A DNA stretch of 64,000 nucleotides from Nitrobacter winogradskyi (GTDB lineage Bacteria > Pseudomonadota > Alphaproteobacteria > Rhizobiales > Xanthobacteraceae). A model generated the notes under the pieces. That model did not search any database and was not told the DNA's origin. It saw only the letters and a program-made list of their open reading frames with translations. Of this stretch, positions 38,022 to 51,877 are shown in pieces (within the stretch, counting starts at the first letter, position 1; each line of letters opens with the position of its first letter). The stretch spans positions 1 to 64,000 of the forward strand of contig NZ_BJNF01000071.1 in NCBI RefSeq assembly GCF_006539545.1. Direction: 5' to 3'. The translations under genes and the position numbers were made by a program.

Positions 38022-38080
38022 ATCGATTCTGTGGGTTGTTGTGCGGGCGGGATGAAACGGGATCAGTTGATATAGTGTTA

Positions 38081-38172
38081 TAGCGTTTTCGAGCGAAGTG
38101 GATACCGGTTCGCGTGAAGAAAACGCGTCAAAACAACAATCTAGAGCTTCGCTTCTGATTCAACCAGAAGCG
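38081..38172. repeat. complete family B repeat followed by family C hairpin
   Basis: TAGCGTTTTCGAGCGAAGTG, GATACCGGTTCGCGTGAAGA and AAACGCGTCAAA (38081-38132) are the best-preserved family B copy. CGCTTCTGATT/AACCAGAAGCG follows at 38150-38172. The rest of the 451-bp gap (38022-38472) shows no gene. Confidence 0.85.
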
Positions 38173-38472
38173 CGAAAGTGCTCCGGCCGGTTTTACAGCC
38201 GGGAACAAAGGCGGATATGTGATCGCGACGGGATGGCTCTGGTGAAGCAATCGTAAGAGCCGGATACGGTGAATGTAAGCCGGCCGTTGTTCCGGCCAGG
38301 GTGTTCCCGGTCAGGCTCTTGCCCTGCGGATGCCGAAGTTCCGTCGATATATGGACCGATCATGAAGGCCCGCGGCTGATTGTCCTCAGGCAGGAAAAAG
38401 ACCCGCCGTTAAGCCGATGGAAACCGTGACAGGGCCTCCTGAGATCGCAATACTCATCATACACGGTCAGGA

Positions 38473-39912
38473 ATGGTTGCGACAGTGATGCAGGAATGGA
38501 TGCGCGGAACAGGAATGGCGGTCGTCGTAGCGCTTGCGTTGCTTGCGCCGCCGGGCGAGGCGCGCGCGCAGGCATCGAACGGCAACGGCATCCAGGGTTT
38601 TCTGGACAACCTCTTCACTGGCTCCATCGCGAATGACGGGCAAAGTGCTTCGCTCGCGCCGCGCGGCGGATCGGAGCAGACGCCCTCTCCGCCGAAACGG
38701 CCGGCGAGTTCGGCCGCCACGGCCTGGAGCGGCGAGGACGGCGCCTCCGGTCATCCGCTGATGACCTCCGCAGCGATTCGTCAGGCGGCGGCGAATTTCT
38801 CGAACTGCGTCGCGGCCATGTGGCCCGATGCGGCGCGGCGGCACATCACCCGCGAGAACTTCGAGCGCTTCACGGCGGGGCTGTCGCCCGATCTCCGTAT
38901 CATGGACCTGATGGATTCGCAGCCGGAGTTCACCAAGGCGATCTGGGATTATCTCGATATTCTGGTCAAGGATGCGCGTCTTGCGCGCGGCCGCGAAATT
39001 CTCGCCACCTACAAGCCGCAGTTCGACGCCGTCGAGAAGGCCTATGGCGTCGATCGTTACGCGATCGCGGCGATCTGGGGCATCGAATCAAACTATTCGA
39101 CGCAGATGGGCGACCGCAGCGTGCTGCAATCGACGGCGACGCTGGCATGTGTCGGCCGCCGCCAGAAATATTTCCGGGACGAGTTTCTGGCCGCGCTTGA
39201 GATCCTCAATCGGGGCGATCTGCGGCCCGAGCAGATGCGCGGCTCATGGGCGGGTGCGTTCGGCCCGACGCAGTTCATGCCGACGGCGTTCAAGCGTTAC
39301 GCGGTTGATGGTGACGGCGACGGCCGTCGCGACGTGGTCGACAACCCCGCCGACCTAATCGCATCCACCGCCAACAACCTGAAGAAGGACGGTTGGCAGA
39401 CCGGCAGGGCCTGGGGGTACGAGGTGGTCGTGCCCAATGACTTCAACTACATGCTGGCGGACCGCGCCAAGGCGATGACGCTCGCGCAATGGGAGCAGCT
39501 CGGCATTCGGCGCGCCGGCAACAAGGGCTTTCCGTATTCCTCTGACCGCGCCTATCTGCTCGCGCCCGCTGGCGCCGGCGGACCGGGTTTCCTGATGTTG
39601 CAGAATTTCCGGGTCTTCATGAAGTACAACCCCGCGGAAGCCTATGCGCTAGCGATCGGCCACTTTGCCGATCGGTTGCGCGGCGGGAGCCCCTTCGTGC
39701 AGCCGTGGCCGCGGCAGGAGCGGGTGCTGTCCCGTACCGAGCGGCTGGAGTTGCAGCAGCTTCTGGCGCGGCAGGGTTTCTATCGCGGAACTCCCGACGG
39801 TCAGATCGGCAGCGGGACGCGGGAGGCGCTGCGCGGCTTCCAGGCTTCCGTTGGGGCGCCTGCCGATGGTTTCGCATCGTCCGACGTGCTGGAACGGCTG
39901 CGGCGGCGGTAG
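38473..39912 (+). CDS. lytic murein transglycosylase (MltB-like) with peptidoglycan-binding domain
   Basis: A 479-residue periplasmic enzyme that cleaves the glycan backbone of peptidoglycan with formation of 1,6-anhydro ends. The signal peptide ends near residue 33 (EARAQ). The SLT_2 catalytic domain contains the Glu in AAIWGIESNYSTQMG (about residue 205) and GSWAGAFGPTQFMPTAFKRY. The C-terminal PG_binding_1 domain covers about 415-479 (LQQLLARQGFYRGTPDGQIG). The gene is single. Confidence 0.92.
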   Translation: MVATVMQEWMRGTGMAVVVALALLAPPGEARAQASNGNGIQGFLDNLFTGSIANDGQSASLAPRGGSEQTPSPPKRPASSAATAWSGEDGASGHPLMTSAAIRQAAANFSNCVAAMWPDAARRHITRENFERFTAGLSPDLRIMDLMDSQPEFTKAIWDYLDILVKDARLARGREILATYKPQFDAVEKAYGVDRYAIAAIWGIESNYSTQMGDRSVLQSTATLACVGRRQKYFRDEFLAALEILNRGDLRPEQMRGSWAGAFGPTQFMPTAFKRYAVDGDGDGRRDVVDNPADLIASTANNLKKDGWQTGRAWGYEVVVPNDFNYMLADRAKAMTLAQWEQLGIRRAGNKGFPYSSDRAYLLAPAGAGGPGFLMLQNFRVFMKYNPAEAYALAIGHFADRLRGGSPFVQPWPRQERVLSRTERLELQQLLARQGFYRGTPDGQIGSGTREALRGFQASVGAPADGFASSDVLERLRRR

Positions 39913-40075
39913 GCTGCCCGTCGAAGTTCGCAAGGGGAGAAGGCGTCAAGGGTGATGCTAAAAGGCATACTTTTGAGGCCATAAGCCGCCGCCTCGCTGG
40001 TGGCGGGAAAATCGCCCGCTTGCGGCCCGATTTCGCTATTATAGGATTGCGGGACTTTCCCTTGCGATTGAGCGT

Positions 40076-41707
40076 ATGTCCGGACCCAGATCGCTGCTTC
40101 GCCGACTGACCCAACGCGGACCATGGATTGCGCTGGCGATTGCTGTCGCCACGCTGGTCGCCGCGCCGGCATCGGCGCAGCTTTTCAATTTCGGTTTTGA
40201 CCGTCCGGCCCCCGCGCGCCGCGGAGGTGGTGGCGGAGGAGGCGGAGGCGGAGGCTGGTTCGGCTCGGACAATCCTTTCTTCGCACCTTTTCAACAACCG
40301 CAGCAGAGGCAACCACAACAGCAGCAACAACGGCCGGCCGAAAATTACTCACACGCGCCACCGCCTGAAAAGCGGGACACCGTGTCTGAGCGCAATGTGC
40401 TGGTGCTCGGCGACGCCATGGCTGACTGGCTTGCTTATGGCCTGGAGGATGCTCTCAGCGAGACGTCCGACATGGGCGTGATCCGCAAACATAAGACCGT
40501 CTCCGGCCTCATCCGCTATCAGCCGAAGGGTGATCCGGCGGATTGGGTGGCCGCGGCGAAAGCCGTTCTCGCCACCGAAAATCCGGACGCCATCGTGGTC
40601 ATGCTCGGCCTGCAAGACCGCACGTCGATTCGGGAAGCGCCGGAAAAGGACAAGAGCGGCAAGACGGACGACAAGAAGGCCGATGCGGACCCGAAAGGGG
40701 GAAGCAAAACCGGCAAGGCGGATGAAGCCGCTGCTGACTCTGACGGCAAGCCGGCTGATTCCGAACAATCTCCGGATGAGACCGCCGATCAGCCCGCCGT
40801 TTCCAGGACGAAAAGCGCGCGTTCGCCGAACGGGGTTGCCGAGTTCCGCAGCGATCGCTGGGTCGAACTCTACAGCAGGAAGATCGACGACATGATCACA
40901 GTGCTCAAGTCGAAGGGCGTTCCGGTGTTCTGGGTCGCCCTGCCTGCCGTGCGCGGTGCAAAGTCAACGGCCGACATGCTGTTCCTCAACTCGCTTTATC
41001 GGGATGCCGCGGACAAGGCGGGCATCACCTACGTCGATATCTGGGATGGGTTCGTCGACGAGGCTGGCCGTTATATCCAGCAGGGGCCGGATTTCGAAGG
41101 CCAGATCCGCCGTCTGCGTTCATATGACGGCGTGTTCTTCACCAAGGCGGGCTCGCGCAAGCTCGCACACTATGTCGAGCGCGAGATCACGCGCGTGATG
41201 GCGGCGCGGTCGGGGCCGGTCGCGATCCCCGTCGAGCCTGACACGCCCGATACCGACGTCAAACCGGGGCAGCCAGCCCCCCGTCCGCTGGCTGGACCGA
41301 TCGTGCCGTTGGTGGCTTCCTCGTTCGGGACCGACCGCTTGCTCGGCGGTCCCGGCAGCCATCCCGCAGCGATTGACGCGCTGGCGGCGCGAACGCTGGT
41401 GCGGGGGGAACCGTTATCCGCGCCCGCCGGGCGCGCTGACGATTTCGCCTGGCCGCGGCGGGAGGTCGGCCTTGAGCCGGCCAAGGGCGATCCGCCGGTC
41501 GCGGCGGCGCCGGAAGCCGCTGGTGCAGCTTCCGCAGCGAAGCCGAACAAGCCGCGGCTCGCTCCTTCCGCTCAGCAAGCGCAGTCGAACGGACTGTCGG
41601 GGTCTCGCGCTTTTTCGCCCGCGCAGGCGGGACGATCGCAGGCGCCTTCACGTCCGCCGGCTGATTTCGGATTGCCGGGATTCTTCTCGGACCTGTTCTC
41701 GCGATAG
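40076..41707 (+). CDS. DUF459 protein, SGNH-hydrolase-like, exported
   Basis: A 543-residue protein with a signal peptide (residues 1-35, ending APASAQ), then low-complexity tracts: ten or more consecutive Gly and a Gln-rich run encoded by CAA/CAG repeats. The DUF459 domain follows: VLVLGDAMADWLAYGLEDAL is block I of an SGNH-like fold with Asp in place of Ser (GDAMADW), and PVFWVALPAVRG and YDGVFFTKAGSRKLAHYVER supply the later blocks. An acidic/Lys insert divides it. Probably a periplasmic cell-envelope enzyme acting on polysaccharide modification; the substrate is unknown. Confidence 0.82.
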   Translation: MSGPRSLLRRLTQRGPWIALAIAVATLVAAPASAQLFNFGFDRPAPARRGGGGGGGGGGGWFGSDNPFFAPFQQPQQRQPQQQQQRPAENYSHAPPPEKRDTVSERNVLVLGDAMADWLAYGLEDALSETSDMGVIRKHKTVSGLIRYQPKGDPADWVAAAKAVLATENPDAIVVMLGLQDRTSIREAPEKDKSGKTDDKKADADPKGGSKTGKADEAAADSDGKPADSEQSPDETADQPAVSRTKSARSPNGVAEFRSDRWVELYSRKIDDMITVLKSKGVPVFWVALPAVRGAKSTADMLFLNSLYRDAADKAGITYVDIWDGFVDEAGRYIQQGPDFEGQIRRLRSYDGVFFTKAGSRKLAHYVEREITRVMAARSGPVAIPVEPDTPDTDVKPGQPAPRPLAGPIVPLVASSFGTDRLLGGPGSHPAAIDALAARTLVRGEPLSAPAGRADDFAWPRREVGLEPAKGDPPVAAAPEAAGAASAAKPNKPRLAPSAQQAQSNGLSGSRAFSPAQAGRSQAPSRPPADFGLPGFFSDLFSR

Positions 41708-41754
41708 AGCTTTGCTTCGGACTGGATCAGTAGCGAAGCTCTGGATCGTTGTGG

Positions 41755-41800
41755 TGACGCGTTTCTTCACGCGGACAGATCACCGCTCTCACCAATAACG
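41755..41800. repeat. partial family B repeat
   Basis: GACGCGTTTCTTCACGCGGACAGATC matches one half of family B; the other half is decayed. Confidence 0.5.
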
Positions 41801-41838
41801 CGATAGTTGCCGATGATGGCGGTTTGAGCTTTGCGATC

Positions 41839-42216
41839 TCAATGCCCGAGTTGCGCCCGGTAGTCGTCGAGCACGCCCTGCACGCGGTAGCAGCTCGTTG
41901 CATCCGGCGTGAAGCTCACCCACTTTTTCTCCGACTCAACGAACACCTTGGAGATCTTTTTAGCGCGCGCGTCGCCGGCCGCCATGTTCGCCTTGTCGGA
42001 TGTCGAAAGATAGGGATCGAGCGCTTCCAGGAGATGCCCGGTTTGACCCGGTGTAATCAGGTTCTGTTCTTCGCAGCGCGCGGCTGCTGCGAAAAATGAG
42101 CCGGCGCTGATGGCGACGTGACGCGACATCGCCTGTGCCGGAGCGATCGGGAAAACGACGATCAAGAAAACCATCCAACGCGATGCCGCCACTTCGCCGC
42201 TCCCCCACTTTGTCAC
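41839..42216 (-). CDS. secreted small hypothetical protein
   Basis: A 125-residue exported protein. Residues about 1-29 act as a signal peptide (hydrophobic MVFLIVVFPIAPAQA). The mature part has two cysteines (CEEQ and SCYRVQGV) that could form a disulfide, and helical segments such as TPGQTGHLLEALDPYLSTSD. An internal ATG at 42174 would leave a very short signal peptide, so 42216 is kept. I do not recognise the family. It lies between DUF459 and gltD genes. Confidence 0.6.
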   Translation of the reverse strand: MTKWGSGEVAASRWMVFLIVVFPIAPAQAMSRHVAISAGSFFAAAARCEEQNLITPGQTGHLLEALDPYLSTSDKANMAAGDARAKKISKVFVESEKKWVSFTPDATSCYRVQGVLDDYRAQLGH

Positions 42217-42451
42217 GACAGTAACGTGCGGAGGACGACGATCAATTCACAGATTGTCTCTGTGCACGGTTAGGTTAAGCGTGTGGATGAGTGTCAATGC
42301 GAGCCTGCAACAATTCTAGTTCAGAGTCTCGTCTTGTTGCGACGAAGAGATCGTCAGCGTCGCCGGAACATGCTCCAGGAAGATCGATTGCCGGAGCGCC
42401 CTTGATGATCACGACAGTAACCGGCGGCGCGGCGGAGCACGCCGCGCGGCT

Positions 42452-43906
42452 TCATAACGGCAGCGTGGTCGATCCCATCAGCATCTGATCGATGGCGCGG
42501 GCACACAGGCGTCCCTCCCGGATCGCCCACACGACCAGCGACTGGCCACGCCGCATGTCGCCGGCCGAGAACACTTTCGGAAGCGAGGTTTGAAAATCCT
42601 GCGTATTGGCGCGGACGTTGCCGCGCTGGTCGAGGTCGAGACCGAGCGTCTTGAGAAGACCCTCATACACCGGATGCACGAAGCCCATCGCCAGCAGCAC
42701 GAGATCGGCTTCCAGCGCGAATTCGGTGCCTGCGATCGGCTGAAACCGGCCGTCGACACGGACGCAGTGCAGTTTGGTCACCTTGCCATCGGTGCCGGAG
42801 AATTTCTGCGTCAGCACCGCATAGTCGCGCCTGGCGCCCTCGGCCTGGCTCGATGACGTGCGCATCTTCAGCGGCCAGTTCGGCCAGGTCAGCGCCTTGT
42901 TCTCATGCTCCGGCGGAGCCGGCATGATTTCGAGCTGGGTCACCGATCTGGCGCCCTGCCGGAACGAGGTGCCGATGCAGTCCGAGCCGGTGTCGCCGCC
43001 GCCGATCACCACCACGTTCTTGCCGGTCGCGAGGATGTCCGGCGCGTCGAAGGTTTCGTTGCCGTTGCGGCGATTCTGCTGCGGCAGGAAATCCATCGCG
43101 AAGTGAATGCCGGCGAGATCGCGGTCGGGGATCGGCAGATCACGCGGGGATTCCGCGCCACCGGTCAAAGCCACCGCGTCATGGTCTCTGACGAGTTGCG
43201 CCGCATCGATCGCGCCTGTTGTGTCACCCCCGACCGGCTTGCCGTAGTGAAAGATCACGCCTTCGGCCTGCATTTGCTCCAGGCGGCGGTCGATGATGTG
43301 TTTCTCCATCTTGAAGTCGGGAATGCCGTAGCGCAGCAGCCCGCCGGCTTTGGCATTCTTCTCATAGACATGTACCTCATGGCCGACGCGCGCGAGCTGC
43401 TGCGCGCAGGCGAGCCCGGCGGGACCCGAACCGACCACGGCGACTTTCCTGCCGGTCTTTTGCGCCGCGACCAGCGGCTTCAGCCAGCCGTTGTCCCAGG
43501 CGCGATCGACGATGGCGCATTCGACCGTCTTGATGGTGACCGGGTTGTCATCGATGTTCAGCGTGCAGGAGGCTTCGCATGGCGCCGGGCAGATGCGGCC
43601 GGTGAACTCCGGAAAGTTGTTGGTGGAGTGCAGCGTTCGCGAGGCTTCTTCCCAATTGCCCTGATAGACGAGATCGTTGAAGTCCGGGATCTGGTTGTTG
43701 ACCGGGCAGCCGGGCGTGCCGGGCTGAACCGAACCTGTGCCGTGACAATAGGGGATGCCGCAGTTCATGCAGCGCGCGGCCTGATCGCGCGTTTCCTTTT
43801 CGCTGAGCGGGATCACGAACTCCTTGAAGTTCGTCACCCGCTCCTCGACCGGCGCATACTTGCGGTCATGCCGCTCGATTTCCAGAAACCCCGTGATCTT
43901 GCCCAT
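42452..43906 (-). CDS. gltD: glutamate synthase small (beta) subunit
   Basis: Supplies electrons from NADPH through FAD and iron-sulfur centres to the large subunit. The 484-residue protein has the N-terminal Cys clusters for two 4Fe-4S centres ([29 protein letters not shown]), the FAD motif [20 protein letters not shown] and the NADPH motif [14 protein letters not shown]. It ends with the second FAD block ([20 protein letters not shown]). It follows gltB on the same strand after 186 bases, with a palindromic repeat between. Confidence 0.95.
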   Translation of the reverse strand: MGKITGFLEIERHDRKYAPVEERVTNFKEFVIPLSEKETRDQAARCMNCGIPYCHGTGSVQPGTPGCPVNNQIPDFNDLVYQGNWEEASRTLHSTNNFPEFTGRICPAPCEASCTLNIDDNPVTIKTVECAIVDRAWDNGWLKPLVAAQKTGRKVAVVGSGPAGLACAQQLARVGHEVHVYEKNAKAGGLLRYGIPDFKMEKHIIDRRLEQMQAEGVIFHYGKPVGGDTTGAIDAAQLVRDHDAVALTGGAESPRDLPIPDRDLAGIHFAMDFLPQQNRRNGNETFDAPDILATGKNVVVIGGGDTGSDCIGTSFRQGARSVTQLEIMPAPPEHENKALTWPNWPLKMRTSSSQAEGARRDYAVLTQKFSGTDGKVTKLHCVRVDGRFQPIAGTEFALEADLVLLAMGFVHPVYEGLLKTLGLDLDQRGNVRANTQDFQTSLPKVFSAGDMRRGQSLVVWAIREGRLCARAIDQMLMGSTTLPL

Positions 43907-43938
43907 CGGACCTGATGCCCTTGAATCTGCTTTTGTCC

Positions 43939-44017
43939 GTCATTGCGATGAGCGAAGCGACGGCGCAATCCAGTTTCTGCTTGCCGCTCCGGATTGCTTC
44001 GTTCCGTCCGCAATGAC
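43939..44017. repeat. dispersed palindromic repeat between gltB and gltD
   Basis: GTCATTGCG and CGCAATGAC are the outer arms, enclosing GCGCAATCCAG and GGATTGCTTCG. It would fold into a long hairpin in the gltBD transcript and could set different levels for the two subunits. The pattern is common in rhizobial genomes. Confidence 0.75.
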
Positions 44018-44092
44018 GACTAAGTCGTCCATGCTTTGCCACCCGTCGAGATCAGCGCGAGGCGTGCGTCCTTCAGGATGACGGTATTCGTA

Positions 44093-48865
<4,773 letters not shown>

Positions 48866-49295
48866 CTCAGTCCTTTCCCGGCCAGGATCGTGACATCCTG
48901 CAAATGTTCGCGTCTTCGGCGCATCCTGGGGCGGCCGTGGCCACCCCCGATCGACAACCTCTGGGTTGACAATCTCGGGTTGACAACCCTGGGGCCACCC
49001 TTCGCAAGCCGCGCGCCGAAGTTTTGAGAATTCAAGCCTGGTTGCCCGACGTCCGCGGGGACAGCGAGCCTGTCATGTCCTGACCGGACATCAGACGCCT
49101 GCATACGCGGCAATACTTCGGTGCCAAGCCGATCTTCAAATTAAGACAGCTTTGCTGTCCTAACCCTCACATTGCCAAATTTTTCTCTATCACACAAGCG
49201 CCGGGGAGTCGCTGATGGCGTGTAAGTTATGCCCAAAACGCGACGGCGGTGAAATTGATCAAACCTGCCCGTCTCACTGTCCGGGCATGGCTTGG
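48866..49295. other. gltB upstream region and gap to hsp20
   Basis: About 430 bp without a convincing gene. It contains three tandem imperfect 15-mers at 48951-48994. A plus-strand frame from ATG 49215, with GGGGAG before it, begins MACKLCPKRDGGE but then reads through the hsp20 terminator, so it is not called. Confidence 0.4.
48951..48994. repeat. three tandem 15-bp repeats upstream of gltB
   Basis: TCGACAACCTCTGGG, TTGACAATCTCGGG and TTGACAACCCTGGGG follow each other directly. GGGTTGACAACCC at 48977-48989 is a palindrome. They lie about 90-130 bases upstream of gltB, where an operator could sit. Confidence 0.6.
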
Positions 49296-49324
49296 AAAAA
49301 AGCGCCCCGGCGGAACCGGGGCGC
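49296..49324 (-). terminator. rho-independent terminator of hsp20
   Basis: On the minus strand GCGCCCCGG and CCGGGGCGC pair around a 5-base loop and are followed by six T residues, 27 bases after the hsp20 stop. Confidence 0.9.
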
Positions 49325-49350
49325 TTTCCTCGTTCGGAAAAAAGTCCGGA

Positions 49351-49812
49351 TCAGGCGGCCGCCTTCTCGACAGCCGGCGCGGTTGCCGTGCCGGTCGAGA
49401 TCGGAATGCTGCGGGGCTTCTTGGCCTCCGGAATCTCGCGAACGAGATCCACATGCAGTAACCCGTTCTCCAGCGAGGCGTCCTTCACCTGCACGTAATC
49501 GGCCAGCTGGAAGGCGCGTTCGAAAGCGCGGGCCGCGATGCCGCGATACAGCACCTCGGACTTTTCCCTGCCGTTCTCATTGGCGACCTTCTCGCCCTTG
49601 ATGGTCAGCGTGTTTTCCTTGGCGACGATCGAGAGCTCGTTCGGTGCGAATCCCGAGACGGCGACGCTGATACGATACGCGTTATCGCCGGTGCGATCGA
49701 TGTTGTAGGGCGGATAGCCCGGCGCGTCGCCGTTGACCTGGTCGAGCAGGTTGAAGAGACGGTCGAAGCCGACGGTGGAACGATAAAACGGGGTGAGATC
49801 GAAAGTGCGCAT
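49351..49812 (-). CDS. small heat shock protein, Hsp20/IbpA type
   Basis: A 153-residue ATP-independent holdase that keeps unfolding proteins soluble. The alpha-crystallin domain runs from about residue 35 to 130 (AYRISVAVSGFAPNELSIVA, LYRGIAARAFERAFQLADYV, LENGLLHVDLVREIP) and the C-terminal tail carries the oligomerisation I-x-I motif as SIPIS. The ending is Ala-rich. Expression is probably heat-controlled at two levels: an RpoH-type promoter and a ROSE-like leader lie immediately upstream. Its own terminator follows, so it is monocistronic. Confidence 0.95.
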   Translation of the reverse strand: MRTFDLTPFYRSTVGFDRLFNLLDQVNGDAPGYPPYNIDRTGDNAYRISVAVSGFAPNELSIVAKENTLTIKGEKVANENGREKSEVLYRGIAARAFERAFQLADYVQVKDASLENGLLHVDLVREIPEAKKPRSIPISTGTATAPAVEKAAA

Positions 49813-49925
49813 GGTTCAGTCCTCCATTGAGCGACATCGTCAGGAACCCGCCCGCCAATCGGGCCGGGCTTTCGTCTGGGTGCAGCCTGGTCGATCCCTT
49901 CGGGACCACTGGTAGCGGCCTGCAC
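49813..49925 (-). promoter_or_regulatory. ROSE-like RNA thermometer in the hsp20 leader
   Basis: The predicted leader of about 112 bases is rich in GC hairpins. Near its end it has UCGCU (a match to the U(U/C)GCU ROSE core) followed by CAAUGG and then AGGA, the ribosome binding site. In ROSE elements this core pairs imperfectly with AGGA and melts on heating. Known for small heat shock genes in rhizobia; inferred here from motif, position and promoter. Confidence 0.6.
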
Positions 49926-49932
49926 GAAAATG

Positions 49933-49960
49933 ATATGGAGGGAGTTCAGGCACGTTCAAG
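49933..49960 (-). promoter_or_regulatory. RpoH (sigma-32) type promoter of hsp20
   Basis: On the minus strand CTTGAA (49955-49960) is followed after 13 bases by CCTCCATAT (ending 49933), matching the heat-shock consensus CTTGAA-N13-CCCCATNT closely. The predicted transcript would start near 49925. Confidence 0.7.
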
Positions 49961-50024
49961 AGGCGGGACACGGCTGCTTCCGGGCGATCCGCTCTTTCAG
50001 GTTTCTCCTCCAGCCGGTTCGGTC

Positions 50025-50969
50025 ATGAAGCTGGTTTCAATCCCCGCAAATCCGGTTCCGGAGAATTGCGTCAGCGGCGCCGTGAGAACCTCCGACGGGG
50101 TCGATTTACGTTTCGCGCGGTGGCCGTCGCCGCAAGGGCGCAAGGGAACCGTCTGCCTGTTCACCGGGCGCGGTGAGCAGATCGAAAAGTATTTCGAGAC
50201 CGTGCGCGATTTGCGCGACCGCGGTTTTGCGGTGGCGATGATCGACTGGCGGGGGCAGGGACATTCGTCGCGTCAGTTGCCGGATCCGCGCAAGGGCCAT
50301 GTGCGCCATTTTTCCGATTACGAGAATGACGTTAGCGCGTTCGTCAGGCAGGTCGTGCTGCCGGATTGCCCGCCGCCCTACTTCGCACTGGCGCACTCAA
50401 TGGGGGGCGCGGTGCTGCTACGGGTGGCGCGCGCCGGCAATCGCTGGTTCGACCGCATGGTGCTGTCGGCGCCGATGATCGACCTGCCGGGACGTCGCGC
50501 CTCGCTCCCGGTGCGTACGCTGCTGCGTGCGATGCGACTGCTGGGACAGGGCGGCCGCTACATTCCCGGAGGAGGCGCCCAGATCACCGGCATGGGCAGT
50601 TTCGCGGGCAATTTCCTGACCAGCGATCCCGTGCGGTTCGCCCGCAATGTCGCGATCCTGGAGGAGGATCCGACGCTGGGAATCGCGTCTCCGACGGTGG
50701 CATGGGTCGACGCCGCCTTCCAGACGATGCACGATTTTCGCGATGCAGGTTATCCGGCGCGGATTCGTCAGCCGCTGCTGTTGATCGCGGCCGGCAGCGA
50801 CGCCATCGTCTCCACTCCGGCCATCGAACGGTTCGCCTATCATCTGCGCAGCGGACTGCACCTCGTCATTACCGGATCGAAGCATGAAATCCTGCAGGAA
50901 CAGGATCGCTACCGCGCCCAGTTCTGGGCGGCCTTCGACGCTTTCGTGCCTGGTACGCCGCTGTTCTAG
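50025..50969 (+). CDS. alpha/beta hydrolase, lysophospholipase L2-like
   Basis: A 314-residue cytoplasmic serine hydrolase. The nucleophile is in FALAHSMGGAVLL (GxSxG as HSMGG), with IDWRGQGHSSRQ before it as in monoglyceride lipase/PldB relatives. The acid is probably in LLIAAGSDAIVS and the His in TGSKHEILQE. The start at ATG 50025 gives MKLVSIPANP; a frame open to 49827 overlaps the hsp20 promoter region and is rejected. The likely substrate is a lysophospholipid or monoacylglycerol. Confidence 0.85.
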   Translation: MKLVSIPANPVPENCVSGAVRTSDGVDLRFARWPSPQGRKGTVCLFTGRGEQIEKYFETVRDLRDRGFAVAMIDWRGQGHSSRQLPDPRKGHVRHFSDYENDVSAFVRQVVLPDCPPPYFALAHSMGGAVLLRVARAGNRWFDRMVLSAPMIDLPGRRASLPVRTLLRAMRLLGQGGRYIPGGGAQITGMGSFAGNFLTSDPVRFARNVAILEEDPTLGIASPTVAWVDAAFQTMHDFRDAGYPARIRQPLLLIAAGSDAIVSTPAIERFAYHLRSGLHLVITGSKHEILQEQDRYRAQFWAAFDAFVPGTPLF

Positions 50970-50977
50970 AGTTTTCT

Positions 50978-50999
50978 GCTTCTGATTCCATCAGAAGCG
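50978..50999. repeat. short hairpin repeat, family C, between convergent genes
   Basis: TGCTTCTGATT and CATCAGAAGCGA form the hairpin 9 bases after the hydrolase stop and 9 bases before the hisN stop on the other strand. Confidence 0.65.
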
Positions 51000-51007
51000 A
51001 AAAGGCT

Positions 51008-51793
51008 CTAGCCATTCAGCCGCTTCAGCGCGGCCTCGTGGACGCGGCGGTCGCCGGCGGCGACGACGCGGCCGCCACCTTGGGCCGGCTCGCCCTCCCA
51101 CGTCGTGATCACGCCACCGGCCCCGGTAATGATCGGTATCAAAGCCGCGATGTCATACGGTTTCAGTTCCGTCTCGATGACGAGATCGAGATGGCCCGCG
51201 GCCAGCATGCAGTAGGAATAGCAGTCGCCGCCATAGCGGGTCAGCCGTACCTCGGCTTCGACCTTGCCGAATGCGGCGCGATCGTCGGGATTCATCAGGA
51301 GAGGACTGGTCGTGAACGAGGTCGCCTCCTGCAGCGACGGGCATCGCCGCACCGCGAGCTTGCGTCCCTGCGACGGTCCCCGGTAGCGCGAGGAGCGGCT
51401 GTCGCCGCTGAATCTTTCGCCGATATAGGGTTGGTGCATCATGCCGAACACCGGCGTTCCGCGATGCAGCAGCGCGATCAGCGTGCCCCAGATCGGAAAA
51501 CCCGCGATGAAGGATTTGGTGCCGTCGATGGGGTCCAGCATCCAGACATATTCGGCGTCTTCGTTCTGATTGCCGAATTCCTCGCCGACGATGCCGTGCT
51601 CGGGAAAGCTCGCCTGGATCATCCGGCGCATCACCGCTTCGGCCGCCCGATCGGCCTCGGTCACCGGATCGAAGTCGCGGCTGGCGCTCTTGTTTTCGAC
51701 GTCGAGAAGAGACGTTCTGAAAAACGGCAGGATCGTTTCGCCCGACGCCGTCGCGAGACGGTCGATAAAGGCGGTAAAGTCAATCACCGTCAC
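51008..51793 (-). CDS. hisN: histidinol-phosphatase, inositol monophosphatase family
   Basis: Removes phosphate from histidinol phosphate in histidine synthesis in bacteria that lack HisB phosphatase. The 261-residue protein has the Mg-binding set GEEFGNQ, MLDPIDGTKSFIAGFPIWGT and the HisN-type RYGGDCYSYCMLAAGHLDLV. GTG 51793 is chosen because GAGG lies 6 bases upstream. A frame to 51883 starts inside a family A repeat and would add an artificial N-terminus (MFEHDLFRKPVSTF). It could also act on other sugar phosphates, but the WGT/GDCYSY pattern favours HisN. Confidence 0.88.
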   Translation of the reverse strand: MTVIDFTAFIDRLATASGETILPFFRTSLLDVENKSASRDFDPVTEADRAAEAVMRRMIQASFPEHGIVGEEFGNQNEDAEYVWMLDPIDGTKSFIAGFPIWGTLIALLHRGTPVFGMMHQPYIGERFSGDSRSSRYRGPSQGRKLAVRRCPSLQEATSFTTSPLLMNPDDRAAFGKVEAEVRLTRYGGDCYSYCMLAAGHLDLVIETELKPYDIAALIPIITGAGGVITTWEGEPAQGGGRVVAAGDRRVHEAALKRLNG

Positions 51794-51828
51794 GCTGTAC
51801 CTCACCGGGTAATGTTCGTTGCGTCCTG

Positions 51829-51877
51829 GAGCATGATCCCGAAAAGTGGAAACCGGTTTTCGGAAAAGATCATGCTC
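51829..51877. repeat. dispersed palindromic repeat, family A, upstream of hisN
   Basis: GAGCATGATC and GATCATGCTC are perfect outer arms around CCCGAAAAGTGGAAACCGGT. It sits 36 bases upstream of the preferred hisN start. Confidence 0.85.

Noticed and set aside
49215-49601. Plus-strand frame MACKLCPKRDGGE with a good Shine-Dalgarno
   Set aside because: It reads through the hsp20 terminator and then antisense to hsp20, and the protein becomes low-complexity Arg/Pro/Ser. A very short peptide cannot be excluded but is not supported.
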